64,000 nucleotides of DNA from Streptomyces sp. YIM 130001 (GTDB lineage Bacteria > Actinomycetota > Actinomycetes > Streptomycetales > Streptomycetaceae): assembly GCF_003574445.1 (NCBI RefSeq), contig NZ_KZ984548.1:596214-660213 (forward strand). Reading direction: 5' to 3'. Under the pieces are notes generated by a model. That model was not told the DNA's origin and ran no database searches. It saw only the letters and a program-made list of their open reading frames with translations. Of this stretch, positions 25,322-33,655 are shown piece by piece. Positions within the stretch are counted from its first letter, which is position 1. Each line of letters starts with the position of its first letter. The position numbers and the translations under genes were made by a program.

Positions 25322-25741
25322 ATGCCGCTTGTCGAAGTGACCTACTCCTCCGATGTGTCCGAGCGAGAGCTCCGTGAACTCTCCTCGGTGCTGCCGCACT
25401 TGGTGTCCGTTGCGGTCGAGTGCCCGGAGGAGCCGTACGACGGGGATCTCGGGCCCGGGGATGTGGAGATCCGCTTCCGTGCGCTCGGACCGTTCGACCG
25501 CTCGGGTCTTGACGTGGTGATCGAGGTGCGGTCCAAGTGGTTCGCGAGCCGGGCCGACGACCGTCAGGAACGCACGGACGGCCTCCACGCCGCGATCGCG
25601 GACGCGACCGGTCTCGAGGACTTCGGGGTGTACCTGACGCTGCCGGTCGCGGCCTGGTCGCAGGGCGAGGACGACGAGGACGCCGAGGCCGACGACGAGA
25701 ACGACGACCAGGACGACGACCAGGACGACGCCGAGGTCTGA
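25322..25741 (+). CDS. Small tautomerase-like protein with polyacidic tail
   Basis: 139 residues starting Met-Pro (MPLVEVTYSSDVSERELREL). A proline directly after Met, a beta-strand and a helix recall the tautomerase (4-OT/MIF) superfamily, where Pro1 is catalytic. Later strands: VEIRFRALGP and LDVVIEVRSKW. The last ~25 residues are almost only Asp/Glu/Asn/Gln (DDENDDQDDDQDDAEV). The fold call is tentative. Leaderless start. Confidence 0.65.
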   Translation: MPLVEVTYSSDVSERELRELSSVLPHLVSVAVECPEEPYDGDLGPGDVEIRFRALGPFDRSGLDVVIEVRSKWFASRADDRQERTDGLHAAIADATGLEDFGVYLTLPVAAWSQGEDDEDAEADDENDDQDDDQDDAEV

Positions 25742-25832
25742 ACTGCCCCGGCCGGGGCGGCTGTCAGTGCCGGGGTGCATGATCGGTGCCGGTCGGGATT
25801 CGGCCGGTTCGGCGGAGAAGGGGGACGGCACG

Positions 25833-26174
25833 ATGGCGGTCACGAACGAGCGGTTGGCGCAGGACGATCTGCTGCGCATGCTCTACGACGACTCGTACTT
25901 CCCGGACCATCTCGTCGACAAGGGCAAGGCGATCCTGCTGAGGCTGTGCGAGCGCATCGAGGCGGAGCGCCCCGCGGACCTGCCCGCGCTGTACGTGCTG
26001 ACGCATGCGGCCACGGAGGAGTTCAACGCCCTGGAGGGTGAGTTCGACGAGGCGGGCAGCGAGCTGGAGACGACGGCCCGCGAGGAGATCGGCGAGGGGT
26101 TCTGGCTGGTGGCCCAGGCGTACGGCTTCGAGGACGCCGACGACGAGGAACTGACTGCCCCGCGCACCTGGTGA
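25833..26174 (+). CDS. DUF5713-family protein
   Basis: 113 residues, soluble and acidic. MAVTNERLAQDDLLRMLYDD followed by SYFPDHLVDKGKAILLRLCE is typical of DUF5713, a family of unknown function found widely in actinobacteria. AAGGGGG lies 8 nt before the ATG. A compact hairpin follows. Confidence 0.8.
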   Translation: MAVTNERLAQDDLLRMLYDDSYFPDHLVDKGKAILLRLCERIEAERPADLPALYVLTHAATEEFNALEGEFDEAGSELETTAREEIGEGFWLVAQAYGFEDADDEELTAPRTW

Positions 26175-26178
26175 GCCG

Positions 26179-26198
26179 GGGCGGCGGAAGCGCCGCCC
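26179..26198. terminator. Hairpin terminator
   Basis: GGGCGGCG / CGCCGCCC with a GAAG tetraloop, between the convergent DUF5713 and VOC genes. Confidence 0.7.
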
Positions 26199-26228
26199 GC
26201 TACGGCAGGGCCTCGGGCCGCCGGCGGT

Positions 26229-26630
26229 CTACTGCGGGCCGTCGTTCACGTCCTCGGGGTACCAGCGAAGTTCGATCGTGTTCTTGTCGGGGTCGTGGAT
26301 GTAGATCGACTGCGCGTCGCCCCGGGCTCCGAAGCGCCCCACCGGGCCGTCGAGCACGGTGAACGTGCCGGAGTCGATCACCTCGTGCCAGTCCAGCGGC
26401 TCCACGACCAGACAGATGTGGTCCACGTTCGACTCCGAGCGGGGATGCGCGAAGAAGTCGATGATCGTGCTCGCGTTGATCCGCACGGAGGGGAAGGGCA
26501 CCTTGCCCGCGCGCCACTCCTCCACCCGCACCGGCTCCAGGCCGAGCGGGCCGCAGTAGAACTCCAGGGCCCGCTCGACGTCCTGCACATTGAGCACCAG
26601 GTGGTCGAAGTCCTTGATCCGTACGCCCAT
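26229..26630 (-). CDS. VOC-family glyoxalase-like protein
   Basis: 133 residues, one complete VOC domain. MGVRIKDFDHLVLNVQDVER and ALEFYCGPLGLEPVR open it, VDHICLVVEPLDWHEV follows, and AQSIYIHDPDKNTIEL RW-type end carries the terminal Glu. His (FDHL, VDHI) and Glu (TIEL) positions match the metal-binding set, so it may be an active metal-dependent lyase or dioxygenase; substrate unknown. GGAGGA lies 7-8 nt before the ATG. Confidence 0.88.
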   Translation of the reverse strand: MGVRIKDFDHLVLNVQDVERALEFYCGPLGLEPVRVEEWRAGKVPFPSVRINASTIIDFFAHPRSESNVDHICLVVEPLDWHEVIDSGTFTVLDGPVGRFGARGDAQSIYIHDPDKNTIELRWYPEDVNDGPQ

Positions 26631-26718
26631 GGCCGTGTCCTCCGTAGTCGAGTGAGTCATCAAGCTAGACCGGTCCTCGGACGGAAACTCATCGCCACCT
26701 GTGCAAGGGGGCCACGCG

Positions 26719-27651
26719 TCAGACGTCCCACACCCCCCGGGCCGCGGTCTCGCGGGCGAAGTCCGCGAAGTCCTTCGGCTTGCGGCCGATCGCTTCCTCG
26801 ACGCCGTGCACCAGGTGTGCGTTGCGGCCGTCGAGGACGGTCTCGAAGAGGTCGGCGAAGTCCTCGGGCAGCCCGTGCTCGGCCAGCGCCGCCCGGTACT
26901 CGTCCTTGCTCACCGGCACGTACCGGATGTCGCGGCCGGTGGCCCGGCTCAACTCCTCGGCCACCTCGCCGAATCCGAGCAGCCGCGGCCCGGACACCTC
27001 GTACGTCCGGCCGATGTGCCGGATGTCGGTCAGCGCGGCCACCACCACGTCGGCGATGTCGTCCGCGTCGACGAAGGCCTCCACGGCCTGCCCGGTCGGC
27101 AGTGCGAGCTCACCGGCCAGTACGGGGTCCACGAAGAAGCCTTCGTCGAAGTTCTGGTGGAAGAAGCTGGACCGGACGACCGTCCAGTCGGCGCCTGACG
27201 ATTTGAGGGCGTTCTCGCTGAGCACCGCACCCTCCTCGCCGCGGCCGGACAGCAGGACGAGACGGCTCGCCCCCTTGGCCACGGCGAGCTTCGAGAGCGC
27301 GCCGATGTGCTCGGCGGCGCCCGGGAAGGCCAGGTCGGGGTAGTAGGTGACGTAGACGGAGCCCACGCCGTCGAGGGCGGCCTCCCAGGTGCGGGAGTCC
27401 TCCCAGTCGAAGGCCGGTGCACCGGAGCGCGAACCGACCCGTACGGGCAGACCGCGAGCGCGCAGCCGCTCGACGACACGGCGACCGGTCTTGCCGGTGC
27501 CGCCGATGACGAGGGTGGTGCCCTCGGGGGTGGCCTGCCGGCCACGATTCCGCGTGCGGTCGTACTGCGAGTTCGGTATGTGCTGCGTGTTCTGCGTACT
27601 TTGCGTGTTCTGTGCGTTCTGGGTGTTCTGTGCGTTCTGGGTGTTTGTCAT
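26719..27651 (-). CDS. NmrA-like NAD(P)-binding reductase with low-complexity N-terminus
   Basis: 310 residues. Rossmann motif TTLVIGGTGKTGRRVVERL at about residues 45-63 and the general layout (VYVTYYPDLAFPGAAEHI; LVLLSGRGEEGAV; VDADDIADVVVAALTD) match NmrA/SDR-a5-like NAD(P)H-binding proteins (quinone oxidoreductase 2 type). The first ~40 residues are Asn/Gln/Thr-rich (repeats of TQNAQN), encoded by a tandem DNA repeat and probably disordered. The true start could lie after them, since no good ribosome binding site precedes the first ATG. Confidence 0.85.
   Translation of the reverse strand: MTNTQNAQNTQNAQNTQSTQNTQHIPNSQYDRTRNRGRQATPEGTTLVIGGTGKTGRRVVERLRARGLPVRVGSRSGAPAFDWEDSRTWEAALDGVGSVYVTYYPDLAFPGAAEHIGALSKLAVAKGASRLVLLSGRGEEGAVLSENALKSSGADWTVVRSSFFHQNFDEGFFVDPVLAGELALPTGQAVEAFVDADDIADVVVAALTDIRHIGRTYEVSGPRLLGFGEVAEELSRATGRDIRYVPVSKDEYRAALAEHGLPEDFADLFETVLDGRNAHLVHGVEEAIGRKPKDFADFARETAARGVWDV
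27583..27648 (-). repeat. Tandem minisatellite encoding Asn/Gln/Thr repeats
   Basis: Repeated 9-bp units of the form GTTCTGTGC/GTTCTGGGT (plus strand), about seven copies, encode TQN-AQN-type tripeptides at the start of the reductase. AT content is well above the window average. Copy number is likely variable. Confidence 0.8.
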
Positions 27652-28050
27652 GCCCGTCAGTCAACTGCGCGGGCCCGGGCCGGAACATCGCTGTGACGCT
27701 CGACCCCATAAGCGATCGTCCACGGTGTCGGCGGGCCGCTCCTGCCGCTCTCAGTCGGACGGGTCCCCCTGGTAGCCGTCCGCCGCCGCACTGGTCCGAT
27801 AGCTCCGTACGCGGAGTAGGTCTCGGGGTGCCCGGTGCGCGAGAGGGGCGGCAGGGCAGCAGCTCACGCGGCGTTCGGCGCGGATCTGGCAGAAGGGACG
27901 CTTCGGCAGGCGTGGGCCCAGGCCACGGGGCTTTGGAACCGGAGTTGGGCCCCGGGGCCCATCCTCTCGAGGTGGTCCGAACCGTAGCTTCCTCTTCATC
28001 ACAGTCATCACCTGCGTCCGCGAGGCCGGGTCGGGGCGAGGGGGATGGGC
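27652..28050. other. Upstream region of the second pilin-leader gene
   Basis: No supported gene. It contains the promoter of the gene at 28051 with the TTGGGCCC inverted repeat (separate entry), plus a TGGGCCCA palindrome near 27913. AGGGGG at 28039-28044 is the likely ribosome binding site for the ATG at 28051. Confidence 0.55.
27945..27990 (+). promoter_or_regulatory. TTGGGYCC inverted repeat and -10 of the pilin-leader gene
   Basis: TTGGGCCC-CG-GGGCCCAT (27945-27962) is followed 23 bp downstream by TAGCTT (27985-27990), a -10 candidate. Same geometry as ahead of the membrane protein (32728) and the prepilin peptidase (33684). The predicted leader is about 54 nt to the ATG at 28051. Confidence 0.65.
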
Positions 28051-29682
28051 ATGCCGCGCAAGGCGGACGGACGGGACATCGGCGCCGGTACGGGGGGCGC
28101 CGAAGTCACGACGTCGAGGAGCGGCCCCGGCGGCCGGGCACTCCGGCGGCACACACCGAAGCGGTACGCGCGGCGGAGGTTCGCCCCTGACCAGGGCGTG
28201 AGCACCATCGAACTGGCCGGCGTACTCGTCGTGGTGGCCGCGATCGTGGTGGCCGTCAGCGGGCTCGGCCTGGCCGGAACCGTGGCCGACAGGGTGAGCT
28301 GTGCCGTCAGCAGCATCGTCGGGGAGGGCGGTGGCAACTGCGGCAGCTCATCGGACGAGGCCGACGACAAGAAGACGGACGAGGACTACCGCCCGGACCG
28401 CTGCAAGGTCAGCGCCCACACCGAGACCGTGAGCAACGAGGCGAAGATCCTCTGGTTCACGGTCGGCGACAAGTTCGACTTCAAGATGGAAGAGTTCAAC
28501 GTCGAGGACGCGAACGGCAACGTCTCGAAGAAGTACCACATGACGTTCGTCAACGGAGACAGTGCGGGCGCCGAGTTCAAGGCCGGCGGCGGCGCGAAGG
28601 CCGGCGGCGAGGACGCGGAGGCGGGGGCCAAGGCCAGCGTCAGCATCGGCGGAGACGTCGAGATCTCCCAGGGCAACACCTGGGTCTTCGACAGCGAGGA
28701 GGAGGCGCTCAGCTTCCGCGACGACCTCCAGCGGCTGCACGAGGCCGAGGAGAGCGCCTGGACGAAGCCGGGCTGGAAGCTCATCCGCGACGGCTGGCGC
28801 GAGCACGTGTCGAAGTCCAACCCGGAGCTGCGCGACCGGATCAGCAAGAGCATGGAGCTGAACCAGATCGACTTCCGCTCCGTCGAGCTGAGCGCGGGCG
28901 TCGAGGGCAACCTCGCGGGACCGGCGGTCGGCGACGACATCGAGGTCGGCGCGAGCGGCAGCATCGACGTCGCCGGCAAGATGACCGTCACCGACGACCA
29001 CATCAAGAACACCACGACGGAGACCTACGGCTTCAGCCTCGAGGGGGAGTTGCAGGCGGAGATCGACGCCGGTGTGGCCAACGCCGGTGCGTACGCCGGG
29101 CAGAAGCGCAACGGTGCGATCGGTGTCACCCGCGACGCGGACTCCAACGAGCTCCAGAAGATCACCATCACCCGGACCGTCGACACCAAGGCCGGCGCCG
29201 AGGCGGGCGTCGGTGCCGAGGGTGACAAGAAGGGCCCGGACGGCGAGAAGGACTCGGGCTCCACGAGTGTCGGCGGCCAGATCGGCGACACCGAGGTGGT
29301 CACCACCACCCTGGACATTCCCAAGGGCCCCGAGGGCGACGAGATGCGGAAGACCGCGGAGGACTGGCTGAACGACCCGTCGAACGCCGCCAAGCCCTTC
29401 GAGACCGCGTTCATGGACCCGTCGCCCACCGAGCGGCCGAAGGACGCGAACGACAAGTTCGGCAACCTCCTCTTCGAGGAGGCGGAGAGCAGCAAGGTCA
29501 CCTACGACTCCGTCGAGAGCAAGGACGACTTCGGCTTCGAGCTCAACGTCATGGCGAGCCTCGGCTACAACCGGACGATGACGGAGACCGACGCCAAGAT
29601 CCGTACCGGCGACTACCTGGGCGCCCCCGCACCCGAGGGCGACAGCCGCCGCTACATCCCGAACCAGCTCTGCGAAGGATGA
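28051..29682 (+). CDS. Large secreted protein with pilin-type leader, cargo unknown
   Basis: 543 residues. Basic leader to Gly49, then VSTIELAGVLVVVAAIVVAV (Glu54 at +5) and a membrane helix, VSCAVSSIVGEGGGNCGS with two cysteines, then an acidic segment. The cargo (about 110-543) is Lys/Glu/Asp-rich and soluble, with a Gly/Ala-rich beta stretch (AEFKAGGGAKAGGEDAEAGA, LSAGVEGNLAGPAVGDDIEV) and TTTETYGFSLEGELQAEIDA. No known domain recognised. The in-frame ATG six bases earlier (28045) is too close to AGGGGG. Probably exported and processed at Gly49 by the prepilin peptidase encoded at 33735; inference. A lipoprotein gene follows, as at the toxin locus one precedes. Confidence 0.85.
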   Translation: MPRKADGRDIGAGTGGAEVTTSRSGPGGRALRRHTPKRYARRRFAPDQGVSTIELAGVLVVVAAIVVAVSGLGLAGTVADRVSCAVSSIVGEGGGNCGSSSDEADDKKTDEDYRPDRCKVSAHTETVSNEAKILWFTVGDKFDFKMEEFNVEDANGNVSKKYHMTFVNGDSAGAEFKAGGGAKAGGEDAEAGAKASVSIGGDVEISQGNTWVFDSEEEALSFRDDLQRLHEAEESAWTKPGWKLIRDGWREHVSKSNPELRDRISKSMELNQIDFRSVELSAGVEGNLAGPAVGDDIEVGASGSIDVAGKMTVTDDHIKNTTTETYGFSLEGELQAEIDAGVANAGAYAGQKRNGAIGVTRDADSNELQKITITRTVDTKAGAEAGVGAEGDKKGPDGEKDSGSTSVGGQIGDTEVVTTTLDIPKGPEGDEMRKTAEDWLNDPSNAAKPFETAFMDPSPTERPKDANDKFGNLLFEEAESSKVTYDSVESKDDFGFELNVMASLGYNRTMTETDAKIRTGDYLGAPAPEGDSRRYIPNQLCEG

Positions 29683-29979
29683 CCGGCATGGCCCGGCTGC
29701 CGTCCCGGCCATCGGGTACGGCACCGGGCCTCCAGAGCGGCGGACTCACCGTTTACGCCCCCCAGGTGGGTCTGCCTTCCGCGGCGGTCCGCTCCCCCCA
29801 TGGCGGGCCGCCGCCCACAATCCGGTGACGGCTTACGATCCACACCCACGACCCTGGCCCGCGAACCCCGCCCCGTACGAGTCACACCGTGCACGACCTC
29901 GATGTCCCCGAGCCCCTCGAGAGCCTGAGAGCCTTGAGCCCCGAGGAACATGAGCACCATGAGCCCGAGAGGAACCCCC

Positions 29980-30564
29980 ATGAGGAGCACCATCGCCCGC
30001 ACCCTCACGGCCGCCGCGACCGTCGCCGCGGTCGCTCTGACCGGTGGCTGCGGCAGCGACGAGGGCGCATCCGGCGGCTCGGGCTCCGGCTCGGGCGAGG
30101 GTGACGGATCGGCGCTGACCGCGGGCAGTGTGTCCGTCGCGGTGCCCGACGGCTGGGAGAAGACCGAGCCGGGCAAGGACATCGACGCGATGGCCGAACT
30201 CCGCGACGGCGAGGACACGGTGGGCCGTATCTCGGTGCGGCGCGACTTCTCGACCGCGAGCACGGTCAAGTTCGCCGCCGCGGACGCGGCCCGTACGTAC
30301 ATCTTCGGCAGCGCCACCGACAAGGTGGGCGACGTGAAGCTGGACGGGGCGCCGGGCGACGCACGCCGCAACGACTACCCGCTGCGGGAGTCGCCGGGCG
30401 GCGACAAGCTCGCGCCCAAGGGCGCCATGGTCGCCGGCACCGACATCGTCGGCACCGAGGAGGAGAAGTCCTTCTTCCTCGTACGCATCAACTACGTGGA
30501 GGGCGAGCTCACCGCCGCCCAGGTCGACGAGATCATCGACTCGGTACAGGTGTCGGACGGCTGA
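29980..30564 (+). CDS. Small lipoprotein next to the pilin-leader gene
   Basis: 194 residues. Signal MRSTIARTLTAAATVAAVAL, lipobox LTGGC, then a Gly/Ser linker and a globular domain starting LTAGSVSVAVPDGWEKTEPG, with VRINYVEGELTAAQVDEIID at the end: a PsbP/LpqN-like mixed beta fold seen in actinobacterial lipoproteins. GAGAGGA lies 6 nt before the ATG. It follows the secreted protein after about 300 bp with no gene between. A 38-bp perfect palindrome ends the transcript. Confidence 0.85.
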   Translation: MRSTIARTLTAAATVAAVALTGGCGSDEGASGGSGSGSGEGDGSALTAGSVSVAVPDGWEKTEPGKDIDAMAELRDGEDTVGRISVRRDFSTASTVKFAAADAARTYIFGSATDKVGDVKLDGAPGDARRNDYPLRESPGGDKLAPKGAMVAGTDIVGTEEEKSFFLVRINYVEGELTAAQVDEIIDSVQVSDG

Positions 30565-30584
30565 CCGCCTCCTGCACACGCGTC

Positions 30585-30622
30585 GGCCGGCCCGGTGAGG
30601 ACATGTCCTCACCGGGCCGGCC
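30585..30622. terminator. 38-bp perfect palindrome terminator
   Basis: The 19-base arm GGCCGGCCCGGTGAGGACA is followed immediately by its exact reverse complement, with no spacer. It starts about 20 bp after the lipoprotein stop. Very strong hairpin; no T-tract. Confidence 0.85.
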
Positions 30623-30730
30623 GGTGTTCTCCGGCCGGCTCGGCGCCCGGTCCGGCGCCGGGTCCAGCCGCGGGGGGACGTGCTCCGGAATGCGTTGGAC
30701 GCCCGTGGACCGCGGTGGCACGATCGCGGG

Positions 30731-31528
30731 ATGTCCCCGAAACGCCCGGCCGGTCCCGGTTCCGACCCCACTCCCGACTTCGAGGCACTGGTCGCCGAGG
30801 CCCTGGCGGAGCCGACCGAGGGCTGGGACTTCTCCTGGTTCGAGGGCCGTGCCACCGAGCAGCGGCCGTCGTGGGGCTACCAGCGACGGATGGGGGAGCG
30901 GATGGCCGGTGCCTCGGCCGCCCTCGACATCCAGACCGGCGGCGGCGAGGTGCTCGCCGGTGTGCCCGCCCGCCCGCCGCTGTGCGTGGCCACCGAGGCC
31001 TGGCCGCCGAACGTGGCCAAGGCCACCGCACTGCTCCACCCCCTCGGCACGGCCGTGGTGGCAGCCCCCGACGAGCCGCCGCTGCCGTTCGCCGACGGCG
31101 CCTTCGACCTGGTCGTGAGCCGGCACCCGGTGCGCCCGTACTTCGACGAGATCGCCCGCGTACTGGCCCCCGGCGGCACGTACTTCGCCCAACACGTGGG
31201 CCCGGCCAGCGTCTTCGAACTCGTCGAGTACTTCCTCGGCCCGCAGCCCGACGACGTGCGCAACGGCCGGCACCCGGACGCAGAGCGTGCCGAGGCCGAG
31301 GCGGCCGGCCTGCGGATCGTCGACGTGACGACGGAGCGGCTGCGCATCGAGTTCCACGACATCGGCGCCGTCGTCCACTTCCTGCGCAAGGTGGTCTGGA
31401 TGGTCCCCGGATTCACGGTCGACGCCTACCGCGACCGGTTGCGGACGCTGCACGAACTCATCGTCGCCGAGGGCTCGTTCGTCGCCCACAGCTCCCGCAC
31501 CCTCTTCGAGGCGGCGAAGCCGCGCTGA
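30731..31528 (+). CDS. SAM-dependent methyltransferase
   Basis: 265 residues. Class I fold: ALDIQTGGGEVLAGV replaces the usual DxGxGxG with QTGGGE; CVATEAWPPNVAKATALL is the SAM-ribose strand; LPFADGAFDLVVSRHPV is motif II; then EIARVLAPGGTYFAQHV. It resembles rRNA- or small-molecule methyltransferases of the UbiE type; substrate unknown. Stop is 3 bp from that of the convergent ATPase. Confidence 0.87.
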   Translation: MSPKRPAGPGSDPTPDFEALVAEALAEPTEGWDFSWFEGRATEQRPSWGYQRRMGERMAGASAALDIQTGGGEVLAGVPARPPLCVATEAWPPNVAKATALLHPLGTAVVAAPDEPPLPFADGAFDLVVSRHPVRPYFDEIARVLAPGGTYFAQHVGPASVFELVEYFLGPQPDDVRNGRHPDAERAEAEAAGLRIVDVTTERLRIEFHDIGAVVHFLRKVVWMVPGFTVDAYRDRLRTLHELIVAEGSFVAHSSRTLFEAAKPR

Positions 31529-31531
31529 CCC

Positions 31532-32131
31532 TCAGCTCACGGCCGGCAGCCCGAGCGCCTCGCGCACGAAAGCGACGCGTTCCCGCACCGTAACCCGGGG
31601 GACGTGCACCAGGTCGTAGCCGAACTCCGGATACGCCGTCTCCATCGCCTCACAGGTGCGCACCGCGAGCCCGTAACTCTGCTTGCGCTCGGCGTCCTGT
31701 TCGTAGATCTCCGGCCACGGCGGCGTCACGAACACCAGCCGGTGGTAACGGAACTTCCGTGCCGCGGCCGTCACATGCGCCGGCACCGGCAGGCCTTCGA
31801 GCCGCAGATAGCCGACCAGGTCGGGTACCCCGCGATCGCACACCACGGGCCCGCCACCGCGCGGCGCCGAACGGTGCGTACGCAACTCCTGGGCCAGCAT
31901 CAACTCGGCGAACAGTGCCCGGTCCTGCCACGGCAACGCCCGTCCACCGACCGCCAGTTGATCCTGGATGATCGCCCGCCCCGCCTCCTCGGTACGGGCG
32001 AGCCCGGTCCGCTCGAGGGCATCGACCAGGGTGGTCTTCCCGGACCCCGGGCCGCCGGTGACGATCACGAGTTCGCTGCCGTCGATCACCATGGGTTCCG
32101 CCCCGTCCGCACTGCCCCGTCCCTCAGGCAT
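31532..32131 (-). CDS. P-loop ATPase/kinase-like protein (AAA_28 type)
   Basis: 199 residues. Walker A GGPGSGKTTLVDAL at about residue 27; later VVCDRGVPDLVGYL (Walker-B-like with Asp-Arg) and VFVTPPWPEIYEQDAERKQS, a pattern of AAA_28/NadR-kinase-like P-loop proteins that phosphorylate small metabolites. Substrate unknown. Start is ambiguous among three in-frame codons; the ATG of MPEGRGS is given. Confidence 0.85.
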   Translation of the reverse strand: MPEGRGSADGAEPMVIDGSELVIVTGGPGSGKTTLVDALERTGLARTEEAGRAIIQDQLAVGGRALPWQDRALFAELMLAQELRTHRSAPRGGGPVVCDRGVPDLVGYLRLEGLPVPAHVTAAARKFRYHRLVFVTPPWPEIYEQDAERKQSYGLAVRTCEAMETAYPEFGYDLVHVPRVTVRERVAFVREALGLPAVS

Positions 32132-32779
32132 GGGCACCCGCCGTCAGGCCGTCGGTCACGACCGCCGCGTCTCCGGGCGGGCCGGAATCCGACGACGGCG
32201 TCCCGCTCGGGCCCTGCCGATCGAGGTGCCGGGCGTACGCGGCGGTCCAGCTGACACGGAGAGTCATCGGTCACGGCCTCCGGAGGTGGTGAGGGACAGG
32301 ACAGGGGCGGTACGGGCGGGACGCCCCGGGTGCCGGCCGGGGCCGGAAGGGCGGTGCTGGGAGTGAAGGTACGGGAGCGGCCCGGAGGGGCGCCGGTGAG
32401 ATTCCGGCCACAGGGCACGGTGGTCACCAATCCGCGTAACTCACCACATAATCCCGTCAAAACGGGCAAATGGTCTCAGTTGATTCCGCATCGTTATGCG
32501 GATCCAGTGAATCAGGTGTGAGTGTGACGTAAGTTCGATTCCTGGCTGAATCACGTCGGTACGCCGACGTGACCCGGCACCGCGCAGTGGAGGGGACCGC
32601 GCGGTGCCGTGGGGCCGCCCCCTCCACTCTCGGTGACGTTCTGTCACTGGCGGGGGAGGTGGTGCAGCCCGGGCCCGAGTGGCCCGTGAGGCGTCTTTCC
32701 GCCGGTGGGCGGCCCTTTCGCGAGATGTTGGGCCCCCGGGCTCATGTGACTGGGCCCACTCCTTCCGTACGTTCCGTAC
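32132..32779. other. Long intergenic region with several inverted repeats
   Basis: No supported gene in about 650 bp. Structures seen: CCGCAT-N4-ATGCGG (32486-32501) inside an AT-rich patch near 32445-32515; CACGTCGG-N4-CCGACGTG (32552-32571); GGCACCGCGC / GCGCGGTGCC (32576-32608); and the TTGGGYCC site at 32728. GTTCGATTCC at 32534 resembles a T-arm but no tRNA fold fits. Possible structured RNA or regulatory region. Confidence 0.5.
32728..32773 (+). promoter_or_regulatory. TTGGGYCC inverted repeat and leaderless promoter of the small membrane protein
   Basis: TTGGGCCC-CC-GGGCTCAT (32728-32745) lies 23 bp before TACGTT (32768-32773), which in turn is 6 nt before the ATG at 32780. No ribosome binding site is present, so a leaderless transcript is expected. 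No consensus -35 is seen; the repeat sits about where one would be. Confidence 0.7.
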
Positions 32780-33280
32780 ATGGGCTACGGAGACAGCGGG
32801 ACGGTCAGGTCCGGTCGAGGGAACCGGGGTGCGGGCCGATCCGGACAAGGGACGCGACGGGCGGGACCGCTCGCCGCGCTGCTCGCGCTCGTCAGGGCAT
32901 GGGTTGCGGGATGCGTCACGCTGGCGCTCGTCCTCTACTTCCGGGACCTGTACCTGCAGGAGCCCTTGGTCGACCAGACCGAACTCGGCTCCCTGGCCTG
33001 GCGCATGCTCGTCCTCTACCTGCCGACCGCCGCCGCCTGCGCTCTGGTCACCCTGGTCGCCGCGCGCCTGCACCCCGAGCCGTTCCGCAACTCTCCCGTG
33101 CAGCACCTGCTCGCCGCGATGACGGTGCCGCTCGGCGCCTTCGCCGTGAACTTCACGTACCTGTGGGAGGACGCGGTCGCCGAGGGCATCCTCTTCGCCA
33201 GCCTCGCCGTGGCCGTCGGCTGCTTCGCCGCCGTCGTCGTCGACGTGAGCATCGATCGACGCGACCAGGGGCCCCAGTAG
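32780..33280 (+). CDS. Small membrane protein in the prepilin peptidase cluster
   Basis: 166 residues. Gly/Arg/Ser-rich basic N-terminus (~30 residues) and then hydrophobic helices: ALLALVRAWVAGCVTLALVL, MLVLYLPTAAACALVTLVAA, LLAAMTVPLGAFAVNFTYLW and ILFASLAVAVGCFAAVVVDV. No family recognised. It shares the TTGGGYCC promoter element with the divergent DUF192/prepilin peptidase genes just downstream, so a role in the same export or pilin system is suggested. Confidence 0.75.
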   Translation: MGYGDSGTVRSGRGNRGAGRSGQGTRRAGPLAALLALVRAWVAGCVTLALVLYFRDLYLQEPLVDQTELGSLAWRMLVLYLPTAAACALVTLVAARLHPEPFRNSPVQHLLAAMTVPLGAFAVNFTYLWEDAVAEGILFASLAVAVGCFAAVVVDVSIDRRDQGPQ

Positions 33281-33295
33281 GCCGCACCGGACCGA

Positions 33296-33649
33296 CTAGA
33301 GCGGCTCCCGGCCGATCGCGACCCGAGCCCCCGCCCGCACACCCCACTCGGCCATCCGCCCCGCCTCCGCCTCGAGTGCGTGACGGGCGCCAAGTCGCGG
33401 CGCCCCGATCCGCCCCGGCCGCATGGTGCGGACCGCGAGCACCCTCAACTCCCGGTCCAGATAGGCCACATCGATGGCGAATCGCATCCGCACCGTGTGC
33501 ACGGACGACGCGGGGGACAGCAGCAGCGCCCCGTCGATCCCGTCCCGCCCGAGCAGCCCGCGCTGCCGGGCCCGTGCGGAGTCCGCGATCTCCAGCGCGA
33601 CCACAGTGCCCGCTCCACCTGCCCCGTCGAGGACCGTCAGCGTCGCCAT
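33296..33649 (-). CDS. DUF192-family protein
   Basis: 117 residues. DUF192 core: ARQRGLLGRDGIDGALLLSP, VHTVRMRFAIDVAYLD, RPGRIGAPRLGARHALEAEA. DUF192 proteins are small beta-rich proteins of unknown biochemical role, often exported; this one has no signal peptide. In actinobacteria they are often found beside Tad/Flp pilus genes. Divergent from the prepilin peptidase. Its ATG is 6 nt from the -10 TACTGT, a leaderless start. Confidence 0.85.
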   Translation of the reverse strand: MATLTVLDGAGGAGTVVALEIADSARARQRGLLGRDGIDGALLLSPASSVHTVRMRFAIDVAYLDRELRVLAVRTMRPGRIGAPRLGARHALEAEAGRMAEWGVRAGARVAIGREPL

Positions 33650-33655
33650 GCCCGG

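Noticed and set aside
27583..27648. Short-period repeats as a CRISPR array
   Set aside because: Repeats are 9 bp, continuous and in frame within a coding region.
32525..32560. GTTCGATTCCTGG resembles the T-arm of a tRNA
   Set aside because: No complementary acceptor or anticodon arms in the surrounding 80 bases.
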